Shown: positions 1 through 9,400 of the stretch, one piece after another
Numbering within the stretch: position 1 is the first letter of the stretch
How the letters are laid out: each line of letters starts with the position of its first letter
Assembly: GCA_009781475.1 (NCBI GenBank)
Contig: WQYB01000004.1
Coordinates: 1-64,000, forward strand
Length of the DNA stretch: 64,000 nucleotides
Direction of reading: 5' to 3'
Source: Treponema sp.
GTDB lineage: Bacteria > Spirochaetota > Spirochaetia > Treponematales > Breznakiellaceae
Made by a program: the position numbers and the translations under genes
Notes under the pieces: model-generated
The model's database searches: none
What the model was told of the DNA's origin: nothing
The model's input: only the letters and a program-made list of their open reading frames with translations

Positions 1-59
1 AATCCTACAAAACATAATAACAGAAAAGCGAAAGATCTTTTCATAAGGCCTCCATAGCA

Positions 60-1727
60 TTATAAACAATGCTCAAGCCTTAGTGTTACGGTTGTACTAT
101 CGCAGACTTCTGACGGACCAAAGTATTGAATTGCGCCCGGAACAAGGAAGCTGGTTTTTTCTGCCCAAGTATCGCGGTTTTGCGCGAATGTTTTAAATGG
201 CTTGCCGTTTAATTCAACCAATGCTTTTTTTATAACTGGTTTTTTTGAGCCGTGTCTTTGTTCAAGGTTCATCATCATTGTAAGAGGAATACCGCCTGCA
301 ATCCATTGCGATGCTGGCGCGATTAGATTTTTCACGCTGGAAAGATAACCTGTAAGACCCGCCGCGATTAAAACAAATGCGCTGTAACCGAGGCTGTAGC
401 AATAGTCTGCATCAAAGTTGGAAGGAAAAGCGCAGCGGCCTTCGTATCCAAAAAAGTGAGCGAGCGCGCTGAACTTGCCGCTGTACTGTTTCTGTTCTTT
501 CATCGCGGCTAATTTTTTTTCTGCCATTCCGATAAGCAGTTTTTCTGTTTCGATTCTTGAAACCTGAACGTTGCCGTGCGGGTCTCGATCCATTAAAAAT
601 TGCTGTGCGATATCTGGAGGCAGCGATTGCATAATTCTGTATGATGGTTCTGATATTCTTGAAGACAGCCAATACAATTGATCGATAAAGTTCGTAATTG
701 CCGCAAACTCTTGTGCTTGCGCGGCGATGGTGTCGTTAAGTTCGCCGATTAATTTTTTTATATCGGGGATAAATTCTACAAGACCTTCGGGAATTAAAAC
801 GATTCCGAAGTTGTCGCCGTTTGACGCACGTTTTACAATCGATGCGCAAATTTGATCGACAATCTGATTAAGCGACATTGCTTTTTCTTCGATTTCTTCG
901 GAGATAAGGCAAACATTCGGCTGTGTTTGCAATGCACATTCAAGCGCGATGTGGCTTGCAGATCTTCCCATTAATTTAATGAAGTGCCAGTATTTTTTTG
1001 CGCTGTTTGTATCACGGCTAAGGTTGCCGATTAATTCTGAATATGTTTTACACGCTGTATCAAAACCGAATGATGTTTCGATATGTTCATTTTTTAAATC
1101 GCCGTCTATTGTTTTTGGGCAGCCAATTACCTGAATCGATGTGCCATTGTTTAAAAAATATTCAGCTAAAAGCGCTGCATTGGTGTTGGAATCATCTCCG
1201 CCGATTACAACGATTGCGTCAAGCCCAAGTTTTTTTGCAGTTTCAAGCGAGGCTGCAAATTGTTCGGGAGTTTCTATTTTTGTTCTGCCTGAACCGATAA
1301 TGTCAAAACCGCCTGTGTTACGGTAAGCGTCGATTATTTCATTTGTAAGAGTAATTGTTTTATTTTCGATTAAACCGCTCGGTCCGCCTTTAAAACCGTA
1401 TAGGGTAGAGGCGGGGTTTCCTTTTTTAAGACCGTCAAACAAACCTGCGATAACATTGTGTCCGCCGGGAGCCTGTCCGCCTGAAAGTATTACGCCGACT
1501 TTTATTTCACGATTGGAGTTTTCTATTTTTTTTTCGCCGTCTTTCGCGAATGTGATTATTGGCTTGCCATAAGTTTGTTTAAAAATATCACGCAGTTCGG
1601 CTAAATCAGAAATTGCTTCTGTGGGAATGCCTGTTTCTATATCTATATCATCAACTGAACCGCAAAGGCTTTGCGGAAGTTTGGGATTATAATTATAACG
1701 TTCTTTTTGCAAAATAGAGATGTTCAT
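60..1727 (-). CDS. pfp: PPi-dependent 6-phosphofructokinase (PFP)
   Basis: Phosphorylates fructose 6-phosphate with pyrophosphate in place of ATP, a reversible glycolytic step in the cytoplasm. The 555-aa length fits the long (plant-beta-like) PFP group. Motifs seen: [10 protein letters not shown] near residue 82, [10 protein letters not shown] (second Asp after GGD, typical of PPi users), [10 protein letters not shown] (Lys where ATP enzymes have Gly) and [11 protein letters not shown]. Start ATG 1727 is preceded by AAGGAG at 1733-1738. The gene stands alone on the minus strand; nothing recognisable lies downstream before the window edge. Long PFPs are the main glycolytic PFK in treponemes (family knowledge). 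Assignment to the PPi type is firm from the GGDD and PKTIDGD motifs. Confidence 0.95.
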   Translation of the reverse strand: MNISILQKERYNYNPKLPQSLCGSVDDIDIETGIPTEAISDLAELRDIFKQTYGKPIITFAKDGEKKIENSNREIKVGVILSGGQAPGGHNVIAGLFDGLKKGNPASTLYGFKGGPSGLIENKTITLTNEIIDAYRNTGGFDIIGSGRTKIETPEQFAASLETAKKLGLDAIVVIGGDDSNTNAALLAEYFLNNGTSIQVIGCPKTIDGDLKNEHIETSFGFDTACKTYSELIGNLSRDTNSAKKYWHFIKLMGRSASHIALECALQTQPNVCLISEEIEEKAMSLNQIVDQICASIVKRASNGDNFGIVLIPEGLVEFIPDIKKLIGELNDTIAAQAQEFAAITNFIDQLYWLSSRISEPSYRIMQSLPPDIAQQFLMDRDPHGNVQVSRIETEKLLIGMAEKKLAAMKEQKQYSGKFSALAHFFGYEGRCAFPSNFDADYCYSLGYSAFVLIAAGLTGYLSSVKNLIAPASQWIAGGIPLTMMMNLEQRHGSKKPVIKKALVELNGKPFKTFAQNRDTWAEKTSFLVPGAIQYFGPSEVCDSTTVTLRLEHCL

Positions 1728-1945
1728 AAATTACTCCTTAAGTTAGTGAATCTATTTGCTTTTGTGTCTATTTTTGCGCAGTTTTTTCTTGCGTTTGTGG
1801 GTCGCAATTTTCCGCAGTTTACGTTTTCTTCCGCAGGGCACTTAAATCTCCTATGTTGGCGCAAAACGCCTGGATAATGACGGTACAGACCGCTTTAATA
1901 AGTATGAAGAAATCGATAAAAATGATCAATAGTGATTGACACCCA

Positions 1946-1974
1946 TTGACATTATTTTAAGATTTTAATATATT
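1946..1974 (+). promoter_or_regulatory. Sigma70-type promoter for tRNA-Glu
   Basis: A consensus TTGACA (1946-1951) is followed after exactly 17 nt by TATATT (1969-1974). The tRNA gene starts 24 nt downstream of the -10 box. A second TTGACA-like copy (TTGACACC) overlaps just upstream. This is the best promoter match in the window, which fits a stable-RNA gene. The rest of the 1739-1945 gap holds nothing I recognise. Confidence 0.75.
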
Positions 1975-1997
1975 CGTTATTGATAAGATTGAGTTTT

Positions 1998-2069
1998 GTC
2001 TCCATCGTCTAGCGGTTAGGACACCGGGTTTTCATCCCGGCAACCGGGGTTCGATTCCCCGTGGAGATG
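1998..2069 (+). tRNA. tRNA-Glu (anticodon TTC)
   Basis: A full cloverleaf can be drawn. The acceptor arm GTCTCCA pairs with TGGAGAT (first pair G-U), the anticodon stem CCGGG/CCCGG encloses the loop TTTTCAT with anticodon TTC, and the T arm GGGG-TTCGATT-CCCC is canonical. The discriminator is G and CCA is not encoded. The 5' start GTCTCCATCGTCTAG resembles bacterial tRNA-Glu. It has its own promoter and is followed at once by a hairpin terminator, so it is a single-gene unit. Confidence 0.95.
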
Positions 2070-2075
2070 TTTTGT

Positions 2076-2108
2076 AAAAAAAAGAGACTATTTTTAGTCT
2101 CTTTTTTT
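2076..2108 (+). terminator. Rho-independent terminator after tRNA-Glu
   Basis: A hairpin with arms AAAGAGACTA and TAGTCTCTTT around a TTTT loop is preceded by an A run and followed by a T run. It starts 7 nt after the tRNA 3' end. The A and T flanks make it potentially bidirectional. Confidence 0.85.
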
Positions 2109-2156
2109 ATAAATTGAAACCCTTGTAAGAATGGATTGTTTATATTAGATAGAGTT

Positions 2157-2981
2157 ATGAAAAGTAAAAAAATTGTAAAAACAGCAGCATTATTAATTAT
2201 TGGATTTCTAACCCTCCAATCAGCATATTCACAAGTTAGAAACGACATGATTCGCATAAACGGCGGAACTTTTCTAATGGGCAGCCCCGAAGATGAAGGC
2301 GGCAGGCATCAAACTGATGAAGGACCTCAGCATCAGGTCACTGTTAGTTCATTTTTTATGTCGAAATTCCCTATAACACAGGCTGAATACGAAGCAATAA
2401 TGGGAGTAAATCCAAGTCAGCATAGAGGACAGGATTTGCCGGTTGACCGGGTCAGATGGATTGATGCAGTTGAATATTGTAACAGACGAAGCATCGCAGA
2501 AGGTTTAACGCCTGTTTATACGATTGATGGAGCAAATGTTACCTGGAACCGTGAAGCAAACGGATACAGGCTGCCAACAGAAGCAGAATGGGAATACGCC
2601 TGCAGAGCCGGAACAACAACGCCTTATTATTCAGGAGCTTCCATGGATGATGCAGGATGGCACAGAGATAATTCTTTTGTAACACTTGAAACAGGAGCCA
2701 GGCTTAGAACCACATATCCGGTCGGGCAAAAACTGCCGAATGCCTGGGGGCTTTATGATATGCACGGCAATGTGCTTGAATGGTGCTGGGATTGGATGTC
2801 TGCTTATACACCGGAACCAAAAAATAACCCCATAGGACCTGCGACAGGATCAAGACGAGTTTACCGCGGAGGCAGTTTCGACTTTCAGCCTGCTTGGTGT
2901 CGCAGCGCATACCGCTTCGGGCAGCATCAAAGATTTCAAATGTTTTACACGGGTTTTCGGGTAGCGCGTAATATTCATTAA
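2157..2981 (+). CDS. Secreted FGE-sulfatase (SUMF1) domain protein
   Basis: 274 aa from ATG 2157; I prefer this over the track start at 2136 because it gives a clean signal peptide (KSKKIVKTAALLIIGF, ending near QSAYS) and has GAG just upstream. The mature part is a single formylglycine-generating-enzyme fold: MIRINGGTFLMGSPEDEGG, then RLPTEAEWEYACRAG, then DMHGNVLEWCWDW, and a C-terminal GGSF...FRVAR. In true FGE the active site has two cysteines in the GGSYMC...C region; here the first position is Phe and only one Cys (AWCRSAYR) remains, so sulfatase-activating oxidase activity is doubtful. Many bacterial members are non-oxidase binding or structural modules. It is a single gene whose stop overlaps the convergent ligA stop by 4 bp. 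Confidence 0.85.
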   Translation: MKSKKIVKTAALLIIGFLTLQSAYSQVRNDMIRINGGTFLMGSPEDEGGRHQTDEGPQHQVTVSSFFMSKFPITQAEYEAIMGVNPSQHRGQDLPVDRVRWIDAVEYCNRRSIAEGLTPVYTIDGANVTWNREANGYRLPTEAEWEYACRAGTTTPYYSGASMDDAGWHRDNSFVTLETGARLRTTYPVGQKLPNAWGLYDMHGNVLEWCWDWMSAYTPEPKNNPIGPATGSRRVYRGGSFDFQPAWCRSAYRFGQHQRFQMFYTGFRVARNIH

Positions 2982-5056
2982 AATAATTCTCCTTGTTTTG
3001 CCTCAATTTGATTTTTTGTTTCATTAGTCTCAGTCTCAGATTTATTCGATTTAATCGATTTGATCGATTTGATCGATTTGATCGATTTGATCGATTTGAT
3101 CGATTTGATCGATTTGATCGATTTGATCGATTTGATCGATTTGATCGATTTAATCATTGCCAAAAATTCATCTTCGCCGATAATTGGTATTTTAAGCTCA
3201 TTTGCTTTTTTGTTTTTTGATGAACCGGAAGAAATATCATTGTTAACAAGAAACGAAAGGTCTTTAACAACAGAAGATTTTATCTGCGCTCCTAATGCTT
3301 TTGCTTTTTCTTCCGCTTCGCCTCTTTTCATTGTTATTAGTTCGCCTGTAAAACAAAAAGACTTGCCGCGAAGAGGCAGAGATTCTGCAGACGGCGGCAG
3401 AGCAATTGAAATAAAACCTGTTTTCAAAACAGCATCCATTTCTTTTGTACATTCTTTTAAGCCGTCTGCGATAACAGCCGCTGTAATTTCACCTAACCCA
3501 TGAATTGAAGCCAAATCTGATACAGATGCCTGGCGTAATTTTTCAAGTGTGTCAAAACCTGCCAAAGATATTTTTTCCATTGTGGTTTCCGCGATTCCTT
3601 CAAAGTCAAACCCGGCGATAAAAACAGCGAGCGAAAGCTCGCGTTTTGTTTGAATGTGGCGGATTACTTTTGCGGCTGATAATTCTCCCATTCTTTCGTA
3701 TTCAGAAAGTGTTTTTGCCGTAAGTGAATATAATTCATGAATGTGTTTTACATTTTTTTCAAACAATTGACGAATAAGTTTTTCTCCAAGTTCGCGGATA
3801 TCAAGAACGGATACCCATTTTTCAAGTCTGTGTAAAAGACGTTTTGAACATTGAAGGTTAGGGCAGTAAAGCCTTGTTCCGCCGTCGGTTAATTTACTGT
3901 TACATACACCGCAGGTTGTTGGAAAAATTATTTCCTGTGTTTTTTCTGATGATGGAAAAGGAGCGAGCCCTTCGATCTTTGGGATTATTTCTCCGCGTTT
4001 TACAACAGAAACAGCGCAGCCAATTTTTAAACCCATCGAACGAATCATGTCCGGATTGTTAAGGTTTGCGCGTTTTACGGTAGTACCGGCGATGCGCACA
4101 GGGTCGATAATACCGATTGGCGTATATGTCGCACCTGATTCACTCCATTCAATCTCACGCAAGATACTGAAAGCTGCCTCCAAATCAAACTTAAAAGCGA
4201 TTTGTTTTTCCGGGCGGGTTTTTCTAAGGTCTGACATATCAATTTCATTGTATTTAATTACAAGTCCGTCTATATCAAAAGGTAGTTTACTTCTTTTTTT
4301 TGTGATTTTTTCGCGGTAATCAATAATTTCCTGCGTTTTAGTATATGATTTTGTTTCTGTTGTTAAAAATCCGCGCTGTTCAAGCCAAGTTAGTTTCTGT
4401 AATTCTTCAGTAAAAAAATAGTCGTTTTCTGTTGCTGCATCATAAGCCATAAAGGAAAGGTCTTCACAGCCTTCGCCGTCTTTGCGGCGCATAATACCAT
4501 TGGCGGCATTACGGCAATTTGCTTTAGTTGGATATTTATTTTTCCAAATATCTCCGGTCATTATTACTTCGCCTCTTATGCCGCCCGTAAATGAAATGTC
4601 CAGTTTGTGAACAACTCCTTTCATACGCCGCGCATTGGCAGTAATATCATCACCTGTAAAACCGTCTCCGCGAGTGACAGCTTTTAAAAGTAATCCGTTT
4701 TTATATTGTAATTCAAGGCTTGCACCGTCTAATTTATATTGAACGATAAATGTTTTTGTTAATCCGTTTGAATGTTTGTTTAAAAGTTTTTCCATCCATA
4801 TTGTAAATTCCTGCGGGTTTGCAGCTTTGTCCTGGCTTCCCATGGGGATAAGGTGTTTTGCTTTGGGGAAACCGTCGGTATCGTAACCTGTTCCAACTTT
4901 TTTTAATACATCATTTTGCGGGTCAAGTGATTTTAATTCATCCCAAAGAAGATCAAATTCTTCGTCAGAGATTTCAGCTTCTCCATCGTAATAAGAAGCC
5001 TGGTATTTTAAAATTAATTTTTCCAGCTCATTAATCCGCTCTTGTTTAGAACTCAT
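2978..5056 (-). CDS. ligA: NAD-dependent DNA ligase LigA with C-terminal (SIK)n tail
   Basis: Seals nicks in replication and repair using NAD+. Domains in order: Ia and adenylation domain with the lysine motif YKLDGASLEL near residue 108; OB fold; four-Cys zinc finger (CGVC...CPNLQC); helix-hairpin-helix region (IHGLGEITAAVIADG); BRCT domain (LRGKSFCFTGELITMKRGEA). After the BRCT the protein ends in an unusual tail of about 12 IKS triplets plus NKS, encoded by a 9-bp tandem repeat, then an acidic/polar end closing with EAKQGELF. Length (692 aa) is normal for LigA only if the tail is counted. It is the last gene of a minus-strand run after tmk and a small membrane protein, with a family A intergenic repeat just upstream. 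The ATG at 5056 lacks a strong Shine-Dalgarno sequence. Confidence 0.95.
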   Translation of the reverse strand: MSSKQERINELEKLILKYQASYYDGEAEISDEEFDLLWDELKSLDPQNDVLKKVGTGYDTDGFPKAKHLIPMGSQDKAANPQEFTIWMEKLLNKHSNGLTKTFIVQYKLDGASLELQYKNGLLLKAVTRGDGFTGDDITANARRMKGVVHKLDISFTGGIRGEVIMTGDIWKNKYPTKANCRNAANGIMRRKDGEGCEDLSFMAYDAATENDYFFTEELQKLTWLEQRGFLTTETKSYTKTQEIIDYREKITKKRSKLPFDIDGLVIKYNEIDMSDLRKTRPEKQIAFKFDLEAAFSILREIEWSESGATYTPIGIIDPVRIAGTTVKRANLNNPDMIRSMGLKIGCAVSVVKRGEIIPKIEGLAPFPSSEKTQEIIFPTTCGVCNSKLTDGGTRLYCPNLQCSKRLLHRLEKWVSVLDIRELGEKLIRQLFEKNVKHIHELYSLTAKTLSEYERMGELSAAKVIRHIQTKRELSLAVFIAGFDFEGIAETTMEKISLAGFDTLEKLRQASVSDLASIHGLGEITAAVIADGLKECTKEMDAVLKTGFISIALPPSAESLPLRGKSFCFTGELITMKRGEAEEKAKALGAQIKSSVVKDLSFLVNNDISSGSSKNKKANELKIPIIGEDEFLAMIKSIKSIKSIKSIKSIKSIKSIKSIKSIKSIKSIKSNKSETETNETKNQIEAKQGELF
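3041..3157 (-). repeat. 9-bp in-frame minisatellite inside ligA
   Basis: Ten perfect tandem copies of TTTGATCGA (3059-3148, plus strand) are flanked by degenerate copies TTTATTCGA and TTTAATCGA on one side and TTTAATCAT on the other. On the coding strand each unit is TCG-ATC-AAA, giving Ser-Ile-Lys. Because a unit is three codons, copy-number change would lengthen or shorten the LigA tail without a frameshift. The other frames stay open too, which explains the spurious FDR-repeat and IDL-repeat ORFs in the track. Confidence 0.97.
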
Positions 5057-5099
5057 GAAATAATTATATATTAATAAAACAAGATATTATAGCATTTTT

Positions 5100-5125
5100 C
5101 GTGTTGGTTCGTGTGGTTCGTGGTA
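5100..5125. repeat. Intergenic repeat family A (ACGAACC type), copy 1
   Basis: CGTGTTGGTTCGTGTGGTTCGTGG contains three loose direct copies of a GTTCGTG word. Its reverse complement matches the copy at 49431-49458 over about 25 bases (ACCACGAACCACACGAACCA...). It lies between the small membrane protein gene and ligA, both on the minus strand. Confidence 0.85.
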
Positions 5126-5135
5126 GAAATTTACA

Positions 5136-5744
5136 TTAATACCAATTTTCCATTTCCTGGAATCTTTCGCGTACTGTTTGTAAAGAAGCAAGTTCGCGAT
5201 TTATCGTTCTGGCGTAATTTAAAGTTCCGTTTTCGATTCTGAAAGCCTCATCCTGCCAAAAAGTAACACGTTGTAAATCAATCCATCTAAAACGCCTTTC
5301 ATTGGCTTTTTCTGCCCAATGAAGCACATCATCCCAGTAAATTAAAGCAGTGCGATAACAGGTTTCGGCTATATCAAGACTTTCAAGGATTTGATCCCTG
5401 AAAGGAGCATTGTAAAAATAAGCATGACGTTTGTTCCATTTGTTGCCAAGAAACATATATTGTTCAATCAATTTAATATGCAGATGCATATTAAAAAGGT
5501 AGCGGTATTTTTCCCATTGTATTTCATTTTCAATATGTGCAAGAGCGTAAAGAGGGTTAGCAAAAGGAGCTGCTATGGCTCGTTCAAGCCAGTAGATATT
5601 TTCCATTGTATCATCAGGAGCCTGGTTAAGATGAACATGAAAGAGCCTGTAATATTGTTCTTTGTATGTTACGTAATAACTATTTACCGGAATTGCTACA
5701 GTAAAAAAAATGAGTATAGTAATTATTTTAATGGTTGTTTTCAC
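5136..5744 (-). CDS. Small membrane-anchored protein of unknown function
   Basis: I do not recognise a family. I start it at GTG 5744 (202 aa) instead of the track's 5783 because GTG overlaps the tmk stop as TAGTG, has AAAGG upstream, and puts a hydrophobic segment (IKIITILIFFTVAIPV) right at the N-terminus as an uncleaved anchor or signal. The rest is an aromatic-rich, mostly helical domain (many Trp, Tyr and His, e.g. IYWLERAIAAPFANPLYAL and WAEKANERRFRWIDL), probably on the periplasmic side. It is coupled to tmk upstream and followed by ligA. The tight coupling suggests a conserved neighbour of tmk in this lineage; function cannot be inferred. Confidence 0.75.
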   Translation of the reverse strand: MKTTIKIITILIFFTVAIPVNSYYVTYKEQYYRLFHVHLNQAPDDTMENIYWLERAIAAPFANPLYALAHIENEIQWEKYRYLFNMHLHIKLIEQYMFLGNKWNKRHAYFYNAPFRDQILESLDIAETCYRTALIYWDDVLHWAEKANERRFRWIDLQRVTFWQDEAFRIENGTLNYARTINRELASLQTVRERFQEMENWY

Positions 5745-6394
5745 TATACCTTTAATATCGGCATTTGAGAGACTACGCTCCATATCTGATCGGCGATTTT
5801 CTCGACATTTTTAGAGGCATCTATGGTTAAAATTCCGGCTTTTTGATTTTGGTATATTTTTATTAAATTCCTGTATTTTTCCCGTACTTTTTCCTGGAAA
5901 TCAAGATATTCGTAAATTTCAAGCGAGGAGCGTTCTTTCATACGTTCAATAGCAATGTTGGGGTCAATATCAAGAAAAATGGTTAATTCCGGTATGCCGA
6001 ATCCTGAATTTAGAATCTGCGGTAATTCATCTCCGCATTCAATACCTTGATAAACAAGTGAAGAAAACACATATCTGTCACATATAACAAGCTCCCCTTT
6101 ATTAACTCGGCAAATTATGCCTTCCAACCCGTATAAATGCTCATTTCTATCCGCTGCAAAAAGCATGGCAAGTGTCTTAGAATCAATTGATATTTCTTTT
6201 TTTAAGGCTTGACGGATTATTTTGCCAATATGCCCTTCTGTAGGTTCAAAAGTTGAAAAAAACTTAATTTTTTTCTGCTGATTATGGTTTTTTATCCTAT
6301 TGGAGAGCATGGAAAGCTGAGTAGTTGTTCCGCTGCCGTCCCCGCCTTCAAAAACTATGAAATTTGGTATTGTTTTTATTCCATTAATTTCCAT
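5744..6394 (-). CDS. tmk: Thymidylate kinase
   Basis: Phosphorylates dTMP to dTDP for DNA synthesis. Seen: P-loop FEGGDGSGTTTQ at residues 15-26, the DRYVFSSLVYQG motif near residue 105 that binds dTMP, and a lid region KERSSLEIYEYLDFQEKVR. The 216-aa length is typical. It is the first gene of a minus-strand group with the membrane protein and ligA. A divergent intergenic region separates it from tamB. Confidence 0.95.
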   Translation of the reverse strand: MEINGIKTIPNFIVFEGGDGSGTTTQLSMLSNRIKNHNQQKKIKFFSTFEPTEGHIGKIIRQALKKEISIDSKTLAMLFAADRNEHLYGLEGIICRVNKGELVICDRYVFSSLVYQGIECGDELPQILNSGFGIPELTIFLDIDPNIAIERMKERSSLEIYEYLDFQEKVREKYRNLIKIYQNQKAGILTIDASKNVEKIADQIWSVVSQMPILKV

Positions 6395-6419
6395 TTTTAA
6401 AATCTACAGCTCCAATTCT

Positions 6420-6449
6420 GTGACATTTAGCCTGTAAAAGTATTATAAT
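6420..6449 (+). promoter_or_regulatory. Candidate promoter for the tamB-bamA operon
   Basis: GTGACA (6420-6425) and a perfect TATAAT (6444-6449) are 18 nt apart, about 30 nt before the TTG start of tamB. It lies in the only spacer ahead of a six-gene plus-strand run. The -35 box is one base off consensus. Confidence 0.55.
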
Positions 6450-6480
6450 TATAGAAAGTAATTAATTACAAGGTACAAAT

Positions 6481-9400
6481 TTGTCAATCTTCACTGAAAA
6501 AGGCGGGAAAAAGACACTTTCTCGTATTTTTTACATAAAAGTTCTCATTTTTTGCGGTATTATTGGCTTAACTGCTATTGCTATGCAGCCAATACAGACT
6601 GCTTTAAGCCGGATTATACTTCAAATACGCACAAATTTTATTGAAAACCTTGAAGACATTACCGGCATGAAAATTCACTATTCATCGATTCGTCCTTCCT
6701 TTACAGGTTCAATTGATATTAGAAATCTACAATTTAAAAAAGGCGATGATCCTGTTTTTACAGTAGAACGTTTAAGGATTAGGTTTTCTTTTTTTGAATT
6801 AATAATAAGGAAAAATTTCCATATTCACACAGTTCAAATTGAAAAACCTGAATTTATTATTGATGCACAAAGAGACAAGGATACTTTTGATTTACTGTCA
6901 AAATTGTTTGAAGGCAGGGATTTTGAAGACACTGAAAAAACTACCATACAATTAATAGCTGAATTCCTTCCGCAAAAGATTGATTATCAGATTCGCCGCG
7001 GTTATTTTTTATTTTCAGATAAAGGCGCTGTATATCAAATTGCAGATTTAAATCTAAATATCCAGGAAGAAAACGGAGAAATATATCTTAACGGAAATTT
7101 CAGCGCTTTTTATGAAAATTCAGAAATCTTTAACAGTATAATTTCTGTAAAAACAGATGTCAGTTTCAGCGGTTTATGTATTGATAACCTTGAAGAAGGA
7201 AAAGCTGATATTAATTTTTCTGCAGTTACATTTTCACAACATGAACAAACAGGCAGAAATACAAGACAGCATGTTTTATTTACCGTTAACCCTTTTAACC
7301 TTGCTGTATCTTATGATGAAAGGGTTGTAAATATAAGTAAACCAATGGGAAACACATCCATTGAATATTATCTAAGGTATTTTTTCAATACCGGTATTAT
7401 AAATGCCAGGGTAAATATGGATGAATTTAAAATTGGAGACATTATTAATTTGTCCAGCCGTTTAAGCGATATTAATCATCTTTTGCATTTACAGCTAACT
7501 GGTAATTCATCTTTTCATTATAATACTGCAAATAATAAAATGGCTTATGATGTAGACATAAAAGGCGGAATTACTACTGAAGTTATGTTTGATTTGTTAC
7601 CTGATACATTTATTCTAAACGCTTTTGGCAATGAAGAAACTGTTTATGTAAGTGATTTTGTTTTAAGTTCTTCTGTTCAAACAGCAAAAGCAGGTTTTTT
7701 TCATGGGAAACTCGGGTTTAACGGCAATATAAAATTTAAACCTTTCATGCCTTCAGGAATAATTTTCCTTGAAAATTTTGGATTTACCGGTAATGAAAGT
7801 TTAAGTGCTGTTTTAAATGTTTCAAGCAGTATGGATAGAATTAAATTATTTACTGATGTAATAAATATAGCCGGTGCACAGTTTATTAATCTGGATGTAC
7901 TTTTTTATCTATCTGATATAGATATAGCAATAAACGCTTCATGTATGAATGACGAAAGAGGACAGTTATTTATAGACGCTGTTTATAACAGAAATCAAAA
8001 TCAATTTGAAGCATCGCTTTCTTTAATTGATATTTCATTTTATGAAATATCAGAAATAGTCCGTCCTTTTATAAACTATATAAGTACTCCGGTAATTGGT
8101 CAGGCTTTTTTAAAAGATTCATCGGTTAATGCTGATGTTTTCTTTTCAACTGATTTTAAAAATATTGTATATAATGCACCCAATATTATATATAAAACAG
8201 CCAATTATAACGGAGAAATTGCATTATCAGGAACAGATCGTCAATTTACATTAAGTGAAGGAATTATTTTTCTTGATGAAAGTAATCTTTATTTTTCGGC
8301 AAATATAAATTTTTCCAATCCAATGGATTTAAACTTTCTGCTTAATGCAAGTTATCACAATATAGCATGGCGTGTAACAGGTCAATTATTGGACAGAAGG
8401 ACATTAATTATTCATGATCCAAACGGTCTTCATGTTTATGGAAATGTATCGAGTACAGGGGCAATATCCGGTTACATTGAAACTATTGATTTTCCTGTTT
8501 TAATAAATGCTCAGACCGTATATCTTAGTTCATACAGCGCTTTACGCTACACCTCGCAGGATTTTTGGACGATAGATATAAATCATTTTTTGGCAATTTA
8601 CGACGGAGAAGAATCGCTGAGATTTTCCGGAATTGCAGATCATGATGGAGCCAGTTTCAGGAATATATTATACACAGATTCTCTTGGAATCCTTGCAGGA
8701 AGTCTTGATTTATCATGGGATAACGATTTTTCGTATGTCGAATTGATTGTAAATATGACAGACGGGCTTGAAGCAGGTGAAAATTACTATATGGAAGGTG
8801 TTTATAAAGATAATCAAATTAATGCTTATGCTGTTGTTACGGATTTGCAAGTTAGGAGATTTTTAAAAGAAAGCCGTCCATTGCTGGCTAACGGAGAAAT
8901 GATATTTTCATGGGATTCCATAAACTTATTTAATATAAATTTAAATATAACATCAATAAAATCAATTAATCAAAATGATCCTTTTTATGCATCTTTTAAT
9001 ATTAATGTTACAAATGATGAATTGTCTGTAAATCATCTTAATATTGAATATCCGGAGATGAAAATAATTTCGCCGGAAATATATATTAACATAAATGAAG
9101 GTATTTTAAAAACTAAAACCTCTTTTCATGGTTTTGCAATGGATAATAGGCTGGAGGGTTTAATTGATATAAATGGCAGTTTTAATAAAATAAACACATG
9201 GCTTGAAATTGAAAATGCCTTAAATTTATTGGACGGTATAATTACTTTTGAAAATTCAAGGTACGGACATCTTTATAATGCAAATATGGATTTTAATTTT
9301 TCTGTCAGGCAGGGAGAGATTTCAATTACAGGCGGTATTAAAGATTTCCTTAGATTTAAAATTGAAAATGACGGTAATTTTATACTTGGTTTATCTTCTC

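Noticed and set aside
1739-1945. A gene or decayed gene between pfp and the tRNA promoter (ORF 1671-1877)
   Set aside because: The ORF overlaps the pfp start, lacks an RBS and resembles nothing; I see only AT-rich spacer.
3041-3157. Possible CRISPR array at the 9-bp repeats
   Set aside because: Units are head-to-tail with no spacers, are too short, and are in frame within ligA; no cas genes are nearby.
2993-3503. Plus-strand ORFs with FDR and IDL repeats opposite ligA
   Set aside because: They are shadows of the 9-bp repeat, which stays open in all frames; they have no RBS and overlap the conserved BRCT coding region.
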